NCBI GenBank assembly: GCA_037976565.1
Contig: CP137679.1
Coordinates: forward strand, 27,463,539 to 27,527,538
Origin: Mesocentrotus franciscanus
Taxonomy: Eukaryota; Echinodermata; Echinoidea; Camarodonta; Strongylocentrotidae
DNA length: 64,000 bases
Reading direction: 5' to 3'
The notes under the pieces were generated by a model. That model had not been told where the DNA came from. It made no database searches and worked only from the letters and a program-made list of their open reading frames with translations. Made by a program: the position numbers and the translations under genes. Position 1 is the first letter of the stretch. The number at the start of each line of letters is the position of its first letter. Positions 38,207-49,445 of the stretch are shown here, one piece after another.

Positions 38207-38953
38207 GCTGATATTGTAATACAGAATTGATACCCTCCAGGCTCCAATCAGTTAATTTCATGGGTTAGAGAGAACATATAACATGCATGTATGCAGCTTG
38301 TACATTAATGATTGATAGGGGCAATTTGCAGACACCAAAATAACTAAAATAAAGATAAAATCAAACAATAATGATAGCAAGTGCCTGAAAAACATGTAAT
38401 GATTCATATCAGTCTCAGATGTTATCTTTATTCTACCCTAGAAGGTTAAAACAAAGGTAAATGTCTCTACTCTCGTCATGATAATGGGTACTTCATATAG
38501 GTCAAATAGAGCATACAACATGAGTGTATGCTGCTTACCTATTTCTGATTGATAGAGGCAATTTGCGTTTGGCTGCAGGAGTAATTGGGAAGGATGGTGA
38601 AGGATGCGGCAGGCTGACAGATCAGGGTCTGAAGCAGAAGAGCTCAGGCAAGATGTATGGGGAGATTCGCGAAACAATAAGTCAGTAGTCTGCCTGCCTA
38701 GCCATTATATTTCAGTTCATGTTCATTGTATGCAGATGACTAGAAGGTACTGTGAAATGACAGGGTAGTGCATGTCTGTAAACTCATTTGCTGTAAGAAA
38801 GTTATATCTGGAGTTGAGACTAGAGTTAAATTTTTTTAAACATGTATGATTGATAAAGCCATTATGCTAGTTTTCTAAAATTACAAGATTTGAATTATGA
38901 TAGTCTGAGTGTACATGTACATGCAAAAGTGAATGGCAACCAACAAACTGAAA

Positions 38954-39029
38954 CGAGAGAGAGAGAGAGAGAGAGAACCTGGGGGCAGATTGGAGATGGA
39001 GGGAAAGATGGTTGCAAGGGGGGGGGGGG
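38954..39029 (+). repeat. (GA)n and G-run
   Basis: GAGAGAGA at 38955-38977 and an 11-G run at about 39019-39029, just outside the left end of the large fold-back element. Confidence 0.75.
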
Positions 39030-39100
39030 TCATATAGCGTTCCTTGTCCATGGAACATTTACCCCAAGAATTGCCTCAAATGTTTGGAGGAACCAGAGGA

Positions 39101-40205
39101 TATGGAAGGCCGTTCCTGCCATTATTCGTTTGGGGCATACGTATGCATCTGACTTAGCAAATGTTTGCTAATTGACCAATCAGCGCCTGTTATTTAGCAA
39201 ACGTTTGCACGGTGCGATAGCATACGTATGCAAGTTTATTAGCAAACGTATGCCTGTTTCCATACATGTACTGTTTACTGCGCATACGTATGTAATTGAT
39301 CGACCAATCAGATATCTTGTATGTGGACGATGGGTGCATGCAGCGCAGACAAGCAAAAAAGTGCCGAGCACGTGGTGATCGACGCACGTGGTACTCTTAC
39401 AGTCCCGGAAGGGGGGCAGTATATAATGATGAATATATAAATTATTGCTCCTGCAGCCTTATGATTTAAAAAAAATACAGAATGTAAACATAAATATGCA
39501 TGCAGGTCCAGAAAAAGTTAAACATTAATTAATTTGAGACATGATAAATTTAAAGCTAACACAGAAAATAATAGTTATTCAAGTCCATGTATACATGCAT
39601 ACAGGTTCACACACGAAATATAAAGAATCAATTACTTTAAATAGCCAAACAAAAATATTTAAAAAATACAATAAAGGGAACAAACGAGAAGTAGAGCTGA
39701 CGTGAGTTGTCATGAATCAGGATAGATAATTAAAGAACAAACACATCATAATATACATACCACCTATCAATTCTTCATACACAATGAGAACAGGATTTTT
39801 AAAAATTTGTTTAAACCATATTATTAATCTCCATGGAATTTAGAATTGTAAAAAGCTAATATATTTTCATCCCATGCTCACTGTCTCCCACGTGTTTGGA
39901 AAAGGGTCGTATTGTCGGGATCATCTCGTAGGAGGGGTTGGTAATCATAAAGCAGTTATATATATATATATTGTCTTACTGTCATGTTGTATTTTTTTCC
40001 CTTTATATTTGAAAAGGAAAAAGAGAAAGAAAGAAAAAAAATTGTAAAAAGTATGCCAGTGAAATTTATTCTTATCCCTGAATTATATTCCAGAAGAGAC
40101 ATGCAGTAGTAGGTTAATTTTTGTCATTCCTGGTTATTGTCATCTTTCCTCTTACACTCAATTAGCCTATCATTGTTACACTTGAAATTTGAATTTGAGT
40201 TATGA
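39101..40205 (+). repeat. Left inverted arm with clustered GCAWACGTWTGC palindromes
   Basis: The outer ~200 bp carry 12-bp palindromes of type GCATACGTATGC or GCAAACGTTTGC at about 39135, 39157 (variant), 39199, 39219, 39243 (mixed) and 39280. Two GACCAATCAG (CCAAT-box) motifs lie between them. The remaining ~900 bp are AT-rich with no palindromes of this kind. Confidence 0.8.
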
Positions 40206-40361
40206 AATATCCCCAGCCCCACCCCCCACCCCCCTCCTACGCCTATATGATGACGACTCGGATATTCAGATGTCAGACATTTATACTTGGTTTCCTTGTA
40301 AAATATATCGTCTTGTAACCAAAGTAAATTTTCATAAGTTTGACACTCAGTTGGCGGGGCT

Positions 40362-40412
40362 TTAAGGTACTATGTGCCATTTGCAAGCCCCAAAAATGAA
40401 AAGGTTAAATCA
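40362..40412. mobile_element. MITE family C end fragment
   Basis: TTTAAGGTACTATGTGCCAT then GCCCCAAAAATGAAAAGGTT reproduces the family C terminus for about 50 bp before diverging into a C-run. Confidence 0.65.
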
Positions 40413-40587
40413 ATCATCCCCCCCCCAGTCAGTCCGACCACGCTGCGCCATTCGGTCTACCCTCCCCGCAGTATTCCCTTGATACAAGTACATATTACCG
40501 ACAATTTTCGTGCAGCTATAATACCTCGTGGACCACATACTATTAACTCTTTGATCCCTAATTATCATAACTGCTCTTGAGCATTAA

Positions 40588-41125
40588 AGTTACTATGTCC
40601 CATTTGTACCCAACATTACATTGTAAATACTGTAGAATTTTGCAGGAATTATGAATTTGTCACGTATGTCCTATCTGTGAAATTTAAAGGTTAGCAGTGT
40701 CCTAGTATTCAAATTATGCAAGGAAACCCGTTTACTTTCTAGATTTCACTGTCAGACACTATTGAGTGACTGACTGACTTTTTTTTTCTTTGGTAATATC
40801 ATACAAAAATGAGCTGTAAAGGGTACATGAGCATTTGTCTACATCAATAACCCACTTCTTGTAATGACCAAAATTAAACTGATTGAATCTTTGCGCAGCA
40901 CAAAATGTACGACCATTCGGTACAAGGGTCTGAAAATCAGACTATTACTAAATGGATTGTAATCACTAACGTCGATTTGACAACTAAAGGTCGTTATTTT
41001 CCCACTAAAAGACATTTTCAAGCCCTTTCATTTTGAGGAAAAAATTTGAAATAAGTATTATCTTTCAAATGCCGTTGGAATTTAACCTTTTCATTGTGTT
41101 GGCCTGCAAATGGGACATAGTACCT
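40588..41125. mobile_element. TTAA-type MITE family C, full copy
   Basis: Both termini are present: AGTTACTATGTCCCATTTG and the inverted GGGACATAGTACCT, with TTAA on both sides (40584-40587, 41126-41129). It lies inside the centre of the 4.9-kb fold-back element, so it either inserted later or was carried along. A second partial end (CATAGTACCTTTAATCTGG) is duplicated directly downstream at about 41142-41163. Confidence 0.85.
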
Positions 41126-42485
41126 TTAATCTGGTTTCATGACATAGTACCTTTAATCTGGTTTCGTATGAATATTACTATGTCACTTTCTAATTTACAT
41201 AAATGCATTCTTTATCTTTTGTTTTGGACAAAATAATTGTGCATCAAACATGGTGATTCAATTCTCAAATATTCATCCCACACCCATTTCCATAATAAAC
41301 ATTGTCTTCATGTCTTATGCCTTAATTTATTTCAAAATTCAGAACTAGTTTGCATTCTACACACATATTGGTAGATTTTAATCACAATTTTTCTTTTGAA
41401 TTGGGGTGGCGAAGGTTGGTGAAACGTTCTTAAACCCATCCAGGATGTGCCAGGGTGTACACATTACCAAAAATAGGTACTTAATAATTCCAAGGTTTTT
41501 TCCACACTTACCCCCATTATACATGCATAATGCTGCATTTATCCATCATTTTTCTTTAAATTAAGGAACTTTTTTGCATCATAATCGTGTCTTGGTGATT
41601 AAAATCTCAGACTACTTATAATGTGGGAAAGGATTCTTTTTTCAAAAGGAAAAATATTTTGCATCATAACTTGTATGGAAAAAAAATATCTCTCACACCG
41701 TTCCCATAATCATGATAGACCTGTAAGCAGGGTCTTCTTTCCATTTTCTTCAAAATTTTATTTGGTTCATTGGCTGATTTAAATGAGCAATTGGATTTTC
41801 TGAATAAAAATTTAAAAAAACAATGTTCTCAGCATACCCTTCATTCTATGAGTATCCTTCAAATTGTTCTTAAAGTTATAACATGGTGTGCATCATAGCA
41901 AGTCTAGATGTAGATATACAGAATTCTACCCATGTATGTGCCTCCACCCCCTTTTGGGCTGGCGTTCTGGGCAGCCAGGATAGTGCCAATATCTTGTCAG
42001 CAAACTATGTTCGCATCAGCCCCTATCCAAAATGTTATATACAGGAGTTCTCAAACATTTTCTTTGACGGTCCAGATGTGATTTCTATGAAAGCTGTAAG
42101 GTCCGAAACATGGGATGCCATTCGCCTGAAAATTCTTAAGGTCGATACTTCAACTTATGTAGAACAATGTACAATATGATTGCTGGAAAGCCGGGCACGA
42201 CTCAAGCATTACTCAATGTTGTTTCAGACTTAGACCATCTACTCCTAAATTTTACAGTAATGACACTTGTATACTGAAGATAATGAGGCTTGTTTTAGGT
42301 CCATTTCTGATCAAAGGAGAATTGTTACAGTTTTAAAAAAATCAGAGCCGCCAGTGAGTGCTTCCACTCATTTAAATATAGTTTCCAGAAAAAGCTAGAA
42401 CATCCAATTCTCAGGAAGTTGAAGGAATTTTCTTAAAACTTTAAAAATGGCCCATACGTGGATTTTTTATTTGGATAAATTGCTA

Positions 42486-42489
<4 letters not shown>

Positions 42490-42527
<38 letters not shown>

Positions 42528-42533
42528 GTATAT
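42490..42533. repeat. (TA)n microsatellite
   Basis: A run of alternating TA, ending in TATGTATATATG. Confidence 0.9.
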
Positions 42534-42555
42534 ATGTATATGAATTATTTAGTTG

Positions 42556-42600
42556 GCGTACTTTGAACGGAAGTGAGCTAGTGACGTTCCGCGCGAAACA
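42556..42600. mobile_element. MITE family A internal fragment
   Basis: GCGTACTTTGAACGGAAGTG followed by AGCTAGTGACGTTCCGCGCG is the middle of family A (compare 17416-17460), without either terminus. Confidence 0.75.
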
Positions 42601-42821
42601 ATGAGTGCTCCTAATGTTATGAGCCAGAGCAATATAACACTGAGTTCCCATAGGCAATCTTTTTATTCAGATGGTCATATCTCAGCCAATACTTAACCTA
42701 TTCAATTGGTTTTCGACATTTGGACATTATTTTTGATGCTCTTTCGGAAAATGAAGAAAAAATTGAGAAATTCCAAAAATAGATTTTTATGACGTCACAG
42801 CTTCGGTACTCTATGGGGTCC

Positions 42822-43076
42822 TAATTCTCAAATTGGATGACAAATTTCAAAGTTATAGTGTAACATAAATAGGCTAATTGAGTGTAAGAGTTAAGATGAC
42901 AATAACCACGAATGACAAAAATTAACTTACTACTGCATGTGTCTTCTGGAATATAATACAGGGATAAGAATAAATTATTTCACTGGCATACTTTTTCCAC
43001 TTTTTTCTACTTTCTTTCTCTTTTTTCTTTTCAAATAAAAAGGAACAAGAAATACAACATAACAGTAAGATTGTAA

Positions 43077-43140
<64 letters not shown>

Positions 43141-44028
43141 CTATATATATATATGCTATATGATTACCAACCCCTCCTACGAGATGATCCCGACAATACG
43201 TCCCTTTTCCAAACTCGTGGGAGACAGTGAGCATGGGATGACAATATACAGTATAATGCTTTTTACAATTCTAAATTCCATCGAGGTTAATAATATGATT
43301 TTTTTTTAAATAAAAAAAAATCTATTCCTGTTCTCATTGTGTATGAAGAACTGACAGGTGTTATGTATATTATAATGTGTTTGTTCTTTAACGATCTATC
43401 TTGTTCCATGACAACTCACGTCAGCCTTACTCCTCGTTGTTTCCCTTTATTGTATTTTGTTAATATTTTGGTTTGGCTATTTAAAGTAATTGATTCTTTA
43501 TATTTTGTGTGTGAACCTGTATGCATGTATACATGGACTTGAATAACTATTATTTTCTGTGTTTGCTTTGAATTTATCATGTCTCGAATTAGTTAATGTT
43601 TAACTTTTTCTGAACCTGCATGCATATTTATGTTTACATTCTGTATTTTTAAAAATCATAAGCCTGCAGGGGCAATAATTTATATATTTATCATTATATC
43701 CTGCCCCCTGGTAAGAGTACCACGTGCGTCGATCACCACGGGCTTGGCACTTTTTTGCTTGTCTGCGCTGAATGCACCCGCCGTCCACATACAAGGTATC
43801 TGATTGGTCGATCAATTACATACGTATGCGCAGTAAACAGCAAACGTATGGAAACGGGCATACGTATGCTAATAAACTTGCATACGTATGCTATCTCACC
43901 GTGCAAACGTTAGCTAAATAACAGGCGCTGATTGGTCAATTAGCATACGTTTGCTAAGGCAGATGCATACGTATGCCGCATTCCATACGTATGCCCCAAA
44001 CGAATAATGGCAGAAACGGCCTTCCATA
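42822..44028 (-). repeat. Right inverted arm with clustered GCAWACGTWTGC palindromes
   Basis: Reverse complement of the left arm. It is longer because of a ~60-bp (TA)n run (43079-43138) and one extra palindrome unit near the tip (GCATACGTATGGAATGCGGC in reverse). More of its sites are the pure GCATACGTATGC form than in the left arm. Confidence 0.8.
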
Positions 44029-44178
44029 AGAGGAAGCGTCCATAAACATTTGTCCATTTGCCATACATTCATCATTCATTTGTAAATCATAAGAATAAAC
44101 AATAGCATTGGCGGTTGTCGCATCTAATTCATCTCCCTCCTTCATCAATGAAATATGCCCAAATTCCTCTCCCGCCAT
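44029..44178 (-). CDS. Candidate first coding exon, interrupted by the 4.9-kb element
   Basis: An ATG at 44178 in strong context (AAAATGGCG) opens a frame reading MAGEEFGHISLMKEGDEL, then ATTANAIVYSYDLQMND, then MANGQMFMDASS. It is cut at 44029 by the duplicated AGAGGA. The same frame continues across the other flank (39094 downward, minus strand) as GSSKHLRQFLG before a stop, or before a possible GTAAAT donor at about 39050. The composition is acidic and soluble-looking. I recognise no family. It may be a host exon, part of another element, or chance; the frame match across the insertion is the main support. Confidence 0.3.
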
Positions 44179-44979
44179 TTTAGATCATGTTTCATCTGCA
44201 GTGAGCTCACTCATTCATCTTTGAGAAGAAAAAAAAGAAAAAAACAATATCTTTTCTCGTCTGTTGATAAATAAAGGGATGTTCATCAAACATCATTGCA
44301 AGAAAAAGCCGAAATCCATCTCCAACATTTCCAGATCATTTGCTTTTAGCTCAATTCTCTCGAAGGAAAGTGAGAGGCAGTATTGTTTATATTACGACAG
44401 TTCACGTATGTATTATGCGTTGATAAATGGAGGGGAATCAGGGGTTGGGATCTTCATTTATAATTAAAAATTCATGTGTGCTCTAGCTTTAATGACATAG
44501 CAGTATCGCAGAATAGGTAGTATCTTGCTTTGTATCAAGTATCATTTAAGTCAAAGAAAATCTGATGAAAGTTTTTGAAGGCTCATCAGAACTTTACATA
44601 AACATTTTTTTGTTTATAATATAACCTTGGATACTGGTAGTTGGAGTGCCTTCGTATACATTATATGTATTTCTTTGCTGGTTTTGCAAATAACCATACG
44701 CACGTCAATTTAGATCTGTCATATTTGATTGATTCGTTATATACAGAGCTCTGCACTTTACTGTATATTTTTCTTGTTTAATCTGTTATTCAGTTACTCT
44801 ATCTATATCATCTGATTCTGTATGTCTTCAGGAGGCTACTAGACTATTTTGGCCATATTTCATGTGATATTTGTCATACATTTTACATCTACTGGTTTTG
44901 CATTCACCACTGCCTTACTTGTGTTGTAAGTAGCCATATTCACTTGCCTGTCATACCTTTACTCCACATGTTAGTGCAC

Positions 44980-45605
44980 AGTCTGCACGGTTAAATTTTG
45001 ACAAATGCAAAGTCCTTATATTTGGTTCCAAAGTACAGCTTAGTAAAGTTAATATCAATTGCATTTCATTTTCTGGCCACATAATTCACTTGTCACAAAC
45101 GTGTCGCAATCTCGGTGTTATGTTTGACTCACATATGACAATGTCTGACCAAGTTTCTAATATTTGCAGATCAGTAAGGTACCAATTGCGTAATATCGGT
45201 TTTATTCGTAAATATTTGTCCAAGTCTGCCACCGAAAAATTAGTACATGCTCTGATTTCCTCCCGTCTTGATTTTGGCAATGCCCTCCTAATCAATCTAC
45301 CCCAGAATCTACTGTCCAAACTCCAGAAGCTTCAAAACGCTGCAGCTCGTATTGTTTCTCTGACCACCAAGCGTACCCACATTTCCCCAGTTTTGCAGTC
45401 GCTACACTGGCTCCCAGTAAAAGATCGCATTGTTTTCAAAATTTTGTTGCTTACCTTTCATTGCGTTCACGGCTCTGCTCCTCAATACCTTATCTCTCTA
45501 ATCCAAAACTACACTCCTGCAAGACCTCTACGCTCATCCACTTCCAATTTTCTTGTGACCCCCAAAATTACCAAAACGTGGGGGGAAAGATCATTTGCAT
45601 ACTCT
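44980..45605 (+). mobile_element. CR1/L2/Rex1-type LINE, reverse-transcriptase C-terminal part (5' piece)
   Basis: One open frame reads LNFDKCKVLIFGSK, then NLGVMFDSHMTMSDQV, RSVRYQLRNIGFIRKYLS, LISSRLDFGNALLINLP, LQKLQNAAARIV, LQSLHWLPVKDRIVFKILLL and GERSFAYS. These are the post-polymerase blocks of CR1-, L2- and Rex1-like LINE ORF2 proteins (DKTxVLxFG, LGVxxD, LRxIxxIRxYL, SRLDYCN, LQxxQNxAARL, LHWLPVxxRIxFK). The frame is then cut by the 3.84-kb element and continues at 49446. The catalytic core of the polymerase is missing upstream. Confidence 0.9.
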
Positions 45606-46917
45606 CAGTCAGACCGCAGCGCTCGCAAAATCGCCCGTATTTATTCAAGTCGTATGCATGTTTTTGCTCCCCTTGCATACGTAATAAGCAAAAACATGGC
45701 ACAGTTCTAGTTCTTCTTATCTGCTCAGGATTTATTTAATGACAATGAATTTGTCATGAATATCGAGCCAGAATAATAAACATTATAGTGTACTATTCAA
45801 TAAGTAGTGAGTGATGTTTTAAAATGTGAAAAATACACGAAGAAAACTTGGAGAAAAAAAATATTTGGAGAGTCGGATATTCATGTTAAAAATCATTTTT
45901 ATCGGGTGCGTCTCGTTAAATTTTGGCTTACCACATAATGTAGATATTTTCCTAACATAATATCATACTTCCTATCGATGTCTATCTCAATACCAGTCAG
46001 GAACTAGCAAAGTAGTAGCTGATGCATAATAGACTTCGCGGAAAACTGACATGGCCGATCGGCGGCGTTTAGCGTGAAGATCAACCGGGGGATACTACGC
46101 TATATCTAGTTTTGCGTCGATTATCGATGTATTGTGCGGTCCAACCTGTCCGTGCGCTATACGTGAACACGCACGGAGGATAGACAGAGATTAGGGGTAT
46201 TCATGTATTACTCTCGGGTGCTTAACCCCCGGACGTAGAGGCTTTGTATTGCCCCACATACTTATTATTGTGTATGATACTCATGCGCTACATAATAATA
46301 GAAGTGTACAGAAAGTACAAGTTGGATTCGGATACGCACACAAGTACACTAAAGTACAATATAAAATACCAGCTCTAGAATGAATAGGGGACAGATGGGA
46401 GGATTTAAGTGTCTATATAGGCTATTTTTGGCCATGTTTTGATATCATTTTAACAAAGAAGACACATTATTCTTTCTCAAATGTATATTTGTGTAAATAC
46501 AAGCTTTCGGGGCAATGTGATTGAAAAATGAAAATATGATTGTTCCCATCCCTGCTAATAATTTTATGGTTGTAAAAGTTCTGAAATGTGTTTTTATATT
46601 TGTAAACCATGGACTAATGAGAAGAGCCTTAAACAGGAATTTATTTTGGTAATTCCCAGGCATTCGATGATGGTAATATTTTATTTGATAATTCTTTTGT
46701 CAATTGTGTAACTCCAGTTCATGTGTATTCCTGGAAACAAAACATTACAAAATTCTTTCCCTTATTCTCTTTTATGTTCGATTTTGTTTTATAGTTACCC
46801 GCGGAATATATATCTGGTAATTTATTTTCTGATTTTGTTTTTGTGTTTATGACCCTTGGATAAAAATCTTAGTGTGCGGTGGGCTGAAGGGCTCAAATAA
46901 AAATTATAGAATTCTAA

Positions 46918-47345
46918 TTTTCATCTTCAACATCATTATCACAATCATCGTCGCCATCATCATCACGATCATTATCATCATCACCATAGCCATCATCACC
47001 ACCGACATCATCACCATCACGACCAACAGCATTGGCATCATAATCACCGTCACCATTCATTGCCATCACCACCACCATCGGCATTGCCATCACGATCATC
47101 ATCGCCATCATCATCATAATCACTGTCATCATGATCACCGTCATCATTATCATCACCATAGCCATCATGATCACCACTGACATCATCACCATTGCCATCA
47201 TAATCACCGTCATCATTATCATCATCACCATGATCGCCATCACCACTGACATCACCATTGCCATCATCTCCACCATCACCACCATCACCATCATGCTCAC
47301 CACCATCACCATCATGCTCACCACCATCACAATCATCATCACCAA
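46918..47345 (+). repeat. (ATC)n / (CATCAC)n microsatellite array
   Basis: About 430 bp of imperfect CATCACCATCAT repeats. They give long Ile/Thr-, His- and, on the other strand, Met/Val-rich ORFs that are only repeat translations. Confidence 0.9.
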
Positions 47346-47452
47346 CCTATCAAAATATGTCAATGCTCGACTATTTACATTATGTTCACCTTGTGTAGGT
47401 ACTATTTTTGGATGAAATACAAATTAAAAAAAAAATCTTTTAAAAAGATTAT

Positions 47453-47455
<3 letters not shown>

Positions 47456-47503
<48 letters not shown>

Positions 47504-47504
47504 G
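47456..47504. repeat. (TA)n followed by T-run
   Basis: Alternating TA directly followed by about 17 T residues. Confidence 0.85.
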
Positions 47505-47698
47505 GGGTGTTATTTAACAGGTCTGTGTAATTTACATTTCTTAATCAACATTCATGCTAACTAACCCAGAAGAAACCAGCTCTGGTTTCTTTTGAATAGC
47601 CTAGTAAACAGACAACGGTTAAACAACAAAATTATTATTAACACTACTACTAATAATCAATGAAATAGGACTAGGAATAAAATTTCCATTTTCTATAT

Positions 47699-47704
47699 TT
47701 TATT
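47699..47704 (-). promoter_or_regulatory. Possible polyadenylation signal of the minus-strand gene
   Basis: AATAAA on the minus strand, about 270 bp beyond the stop codon at 47978 and within AT-rich 3' UTR-like sequence. Confidence 0.4.
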
Positions 47705-47977
47705 TATAAACTGACTTTGACATTTATGTTGAGACCATCACACGCATAAAATGTGTCGCTGAGAATAAAAGTATTATTAGAGTAAAAAATCGTTAAATTG
47801 TATAAAGGTTCAATCAGTTTTCTATTAATATAATAAATGCTTTGTTCGTGTGAAGCTCCGAATACCACCTTGGAAGTATCAGAGATACAAAAATGTAATC
47901 ACTGAAATTGAATTTTTCTTTTACTGAAAGAATAAGCTGAACAAAATCCTTCTCATCCTTCTCCCAAACTCCCCCGT

Positions 47978-48156
47978 TCAAGATTGTTTGTTCCTATGTG
48001 AAGCAAAACTGCTGTCGAGTGTCAAGTCTTCAAATAAAGGCATGGAGTCCAGCAAATGTTGATCCAGGAACTTATGCAATGGAGACTGATGTGTGATGTC
48101 TTTGTCTTTCGAAAACTTTTTGTCAATGTTCCACAACTTTCGATGGTTGAGTGCGT
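47978..48156 (-). CDS. Unrecognised small protein, exon 2 (terminal), carried by the 3.84-kb element
   Basis: The minus-strand acceptor is strong: a T-rich tract, then TTTTTCTGACAG|AC. Taking the G left over from exon 1, the first codon becomes GAC (Asp6). The exon reads ALNHRKLWNIDKKFSKDKD, then ITHQSPLHKFLDQHLLDSM, then PLFEDLTLDSSFASHRNKQS, and stops at 47978. The full product is 64 residues, charged in the first half, with an amphipathic HKFLDQHLLDSMPLFEDL stretch. No signal peptide or membrane segment. I recognise no family. Codon use looks coding rather than random, and the phase match with exon 1 is exact. Confidence 0.5.
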
Positions 48157-49263
48157 CTGTCAGAAAAACAACAACAAATGATAAGAAGAAGGAATATAAA
48201 ATGGTTTAGTTCAATGTTGGGGATTTGAAAAGATCTGATCAAAGTAGCTAGCCATTTATATTTGACAAAACTGGCTTGCATTCAAATTGATCTTTTAAAT
48301 GAAAATAAGTCAGGTGTCAGATTCATGAAGTTTTCCTTCATTTTTCCACATGTGCACAAGTTGTAAAAATATAAAATGTAAGTGTTTAACTTTGGCTTTT
48401 TGTTTTAATTCTGCTCTGTTCATAATCATAATACAACTCGCACAAGGGAAATGCTGCTTATTTCTATGGCTGGTTGTAAAGTTTGAGTTGACCAGAAGTC
48501 AGAACCAAAGTTTGAGAATCCCTAAATTAATATAATTAATATAAATAATAATAGTCTATAGTATATAGAACCTAGGCCTATATCCAATAATCCAGCTCAG
48601 CCGGCAGCCTCAGCTCAGCTCAGGATTCGAGTTCTTTACAATTCGATCACATATCACACCCCCTTGATACTTGTCTAAACATGCTTAAACCCTTAGAAAT
48701 ATACTTATAAAACATATCATTTAGTCTAGATTTATAATGAATAGCAATGACTAATGAGCAGTCAATTTATTTACATTGCTGGCGATACACGACAACAAAA
48801 ACTAAAAAGCTGACAAAAATATATACACATGGGACTACATAAATTTGTGCTGTATGCGCCACACAATGGCACAGCGACACGCAAGACACCCCGCCATTCC
48901 TGACTGAAAAGCCGTAGCCATAGCAATTTCCCGCGGTTTCGAATCATTTTCCGTCTACTTCCGGTAGATTTCCAAAATATAGTCCAATAATTTGGGCATA
49001 TTTCTTATTCAAACATTACTTGCGTCTACATGTTTTCAACATCAAACGATGGACTGGTTATCAAAGTCGACGTAGGATGCAAAAATCGAAATAATATTAT
49101 CAATACCAGTCAGGAACTAGCAAAATATGACACTATGTAATGAGTAGCTAATTTCCGAGGAATAAAAACGCTCTTTTGTTTGCGATAAAAGTAGGCAAAA
49201 AATCAAACTAATTTGGGCAAATTTGGTGTCAAAGAACAGCGAAAATTTCAGAGATTGACTTAC

Positions 49264-49279
49264 CCCATAATTCCGCCAT
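49264..49279 (-). CDS. Unrecognised small protein, exon 1 (MAELW plus one base)
   Basis: ATGGCGGAATTATGGG ends at a GTAAGT donor (TGGG|GTAAGT) in minus orientation. The start context is ATCATGG (A at -3, G at +4). Five codons and one base give phase 1, which exon 2 at 48156 completes with AC; the intron is 1107 bp. The start lies 166 bp inside the right terminus of the transposon, the usual place for the first exon of a transposon gene. A 5-codon exon alone proves nothing; the case rests on donor, phase and acceptor fitting together. Confidence 0.45.
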
Positions 49280-49445
49280 GATGAATTGCACTGTAAGCCG
49301 TATGAGGGCTACGAAATGATGCTACCAAAATCCCGTGGCTGGTCTCGTGTTTTACGAGAGCGTTGTAAGCGAGCTTTTCACCGCACGAGAATCTGAATAA
49401 AAATTGCCGTACAGCCTCATTATCGCGCACGCTGCGGTCTGACTG

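Larger units (their letters stand above)
36679..38590 (+). repeat. Old tandem array, ~240-bp unit, four copies split by two MITEs
   Basis: TCATCATGATATGGGCAC (36679), TCATCATGATAATGGGTAC (36919) and TCGTCATGATAATGGGTAC (38473) start related units. A fourth begins near 38256 at CATGGGTTAGAGAGAACAT. All continue with ATGCATGTATGCAGCTT-like, TGATTGATAGGGGCAATTTG-like and AAAATAAAGATAAAA-like blocks. Elements at 37138-37590 and 37686-38206 separate units 2 and 3. Confidence 0.7.
39101..44028. mobile_element. 4.9-kb fold-back-type element with 1.1-1.2 kb inverted arms and AGAGGA duplication
   Basis: The element starts TATGGAAGGCCGTTCCTGCC and ends with its reverse complement. AGAGGA occurs directly outside both ends (39095-39100 and 44029-44034). 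The arms (39101-40205, 42822-44028) match in inverse order through the whole length, including GTCGGGATCATCTCGTAGGA and TTATTCTTATCCCTG. The 2.6-kb centre contains a family C MITE, an AT microsatellite and a family A scrap, with no recognised transposase. Long arms and a 6-bp duplication would fit fold-back or Polinton/Maverick-derived elements. The sequence does not decide between them. Confidence 0.8.
45606..49445. mobile_element. 3.84-kb DNA transposon inserted in a LINE, carrying a two-exon gene model
   Basis: The left end CAGTCAGACCGCAGCGCTCG and right end (in reverse CAGTCAGACCGCAGCGTGCG) give a 16-bp perfect inverted repeat followed by CGC after two mismatches. CTCT precedes the left end (45602-45605) and follows the right end (49446-49449). 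Taking out the element plus one CTCT rejoins the LINE codons so that ERSFAYS runs directly into SPKLWNGLP, the normal order for this LINE class. The inside holds an (ATC)n array and a minus-strand two-exon ORF. A 4-bp duplication occurs in several superfamilies (for example Sola1, Chapaev, Academ); no transposase was recognised, so the class is open. Confidence 0.85.

Noticed and set aside
38438..38677. 79-codon minus-strand ORF
   Set aside because: It lies within the fourth unit of the 240-bp non-coding tandem array and is not open in the other units.
41883..42179. 98-codon ORF in the centre of the fold-back element
   Set aside because: No recognisable domain, no start context of note and no second copy to show conservation. 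Could be a relic but cannot be supported.
46872..47363. Long ORFs rich in His/Ile or Met/Val on both strands
   Set aside because: They are translations of the (ATC)n/(CATCAC)n microsatellite.
45993..49128. Direct repeat ATACCAGTCAGGAACTAGC at about 45995 and 49105 as element long terminal repeats
   Set aside because: Only about 26 bp match, and neither copy lies at the element ends. The CAGTCAGACC inverted termini and the restored LINE define the boundaries better.
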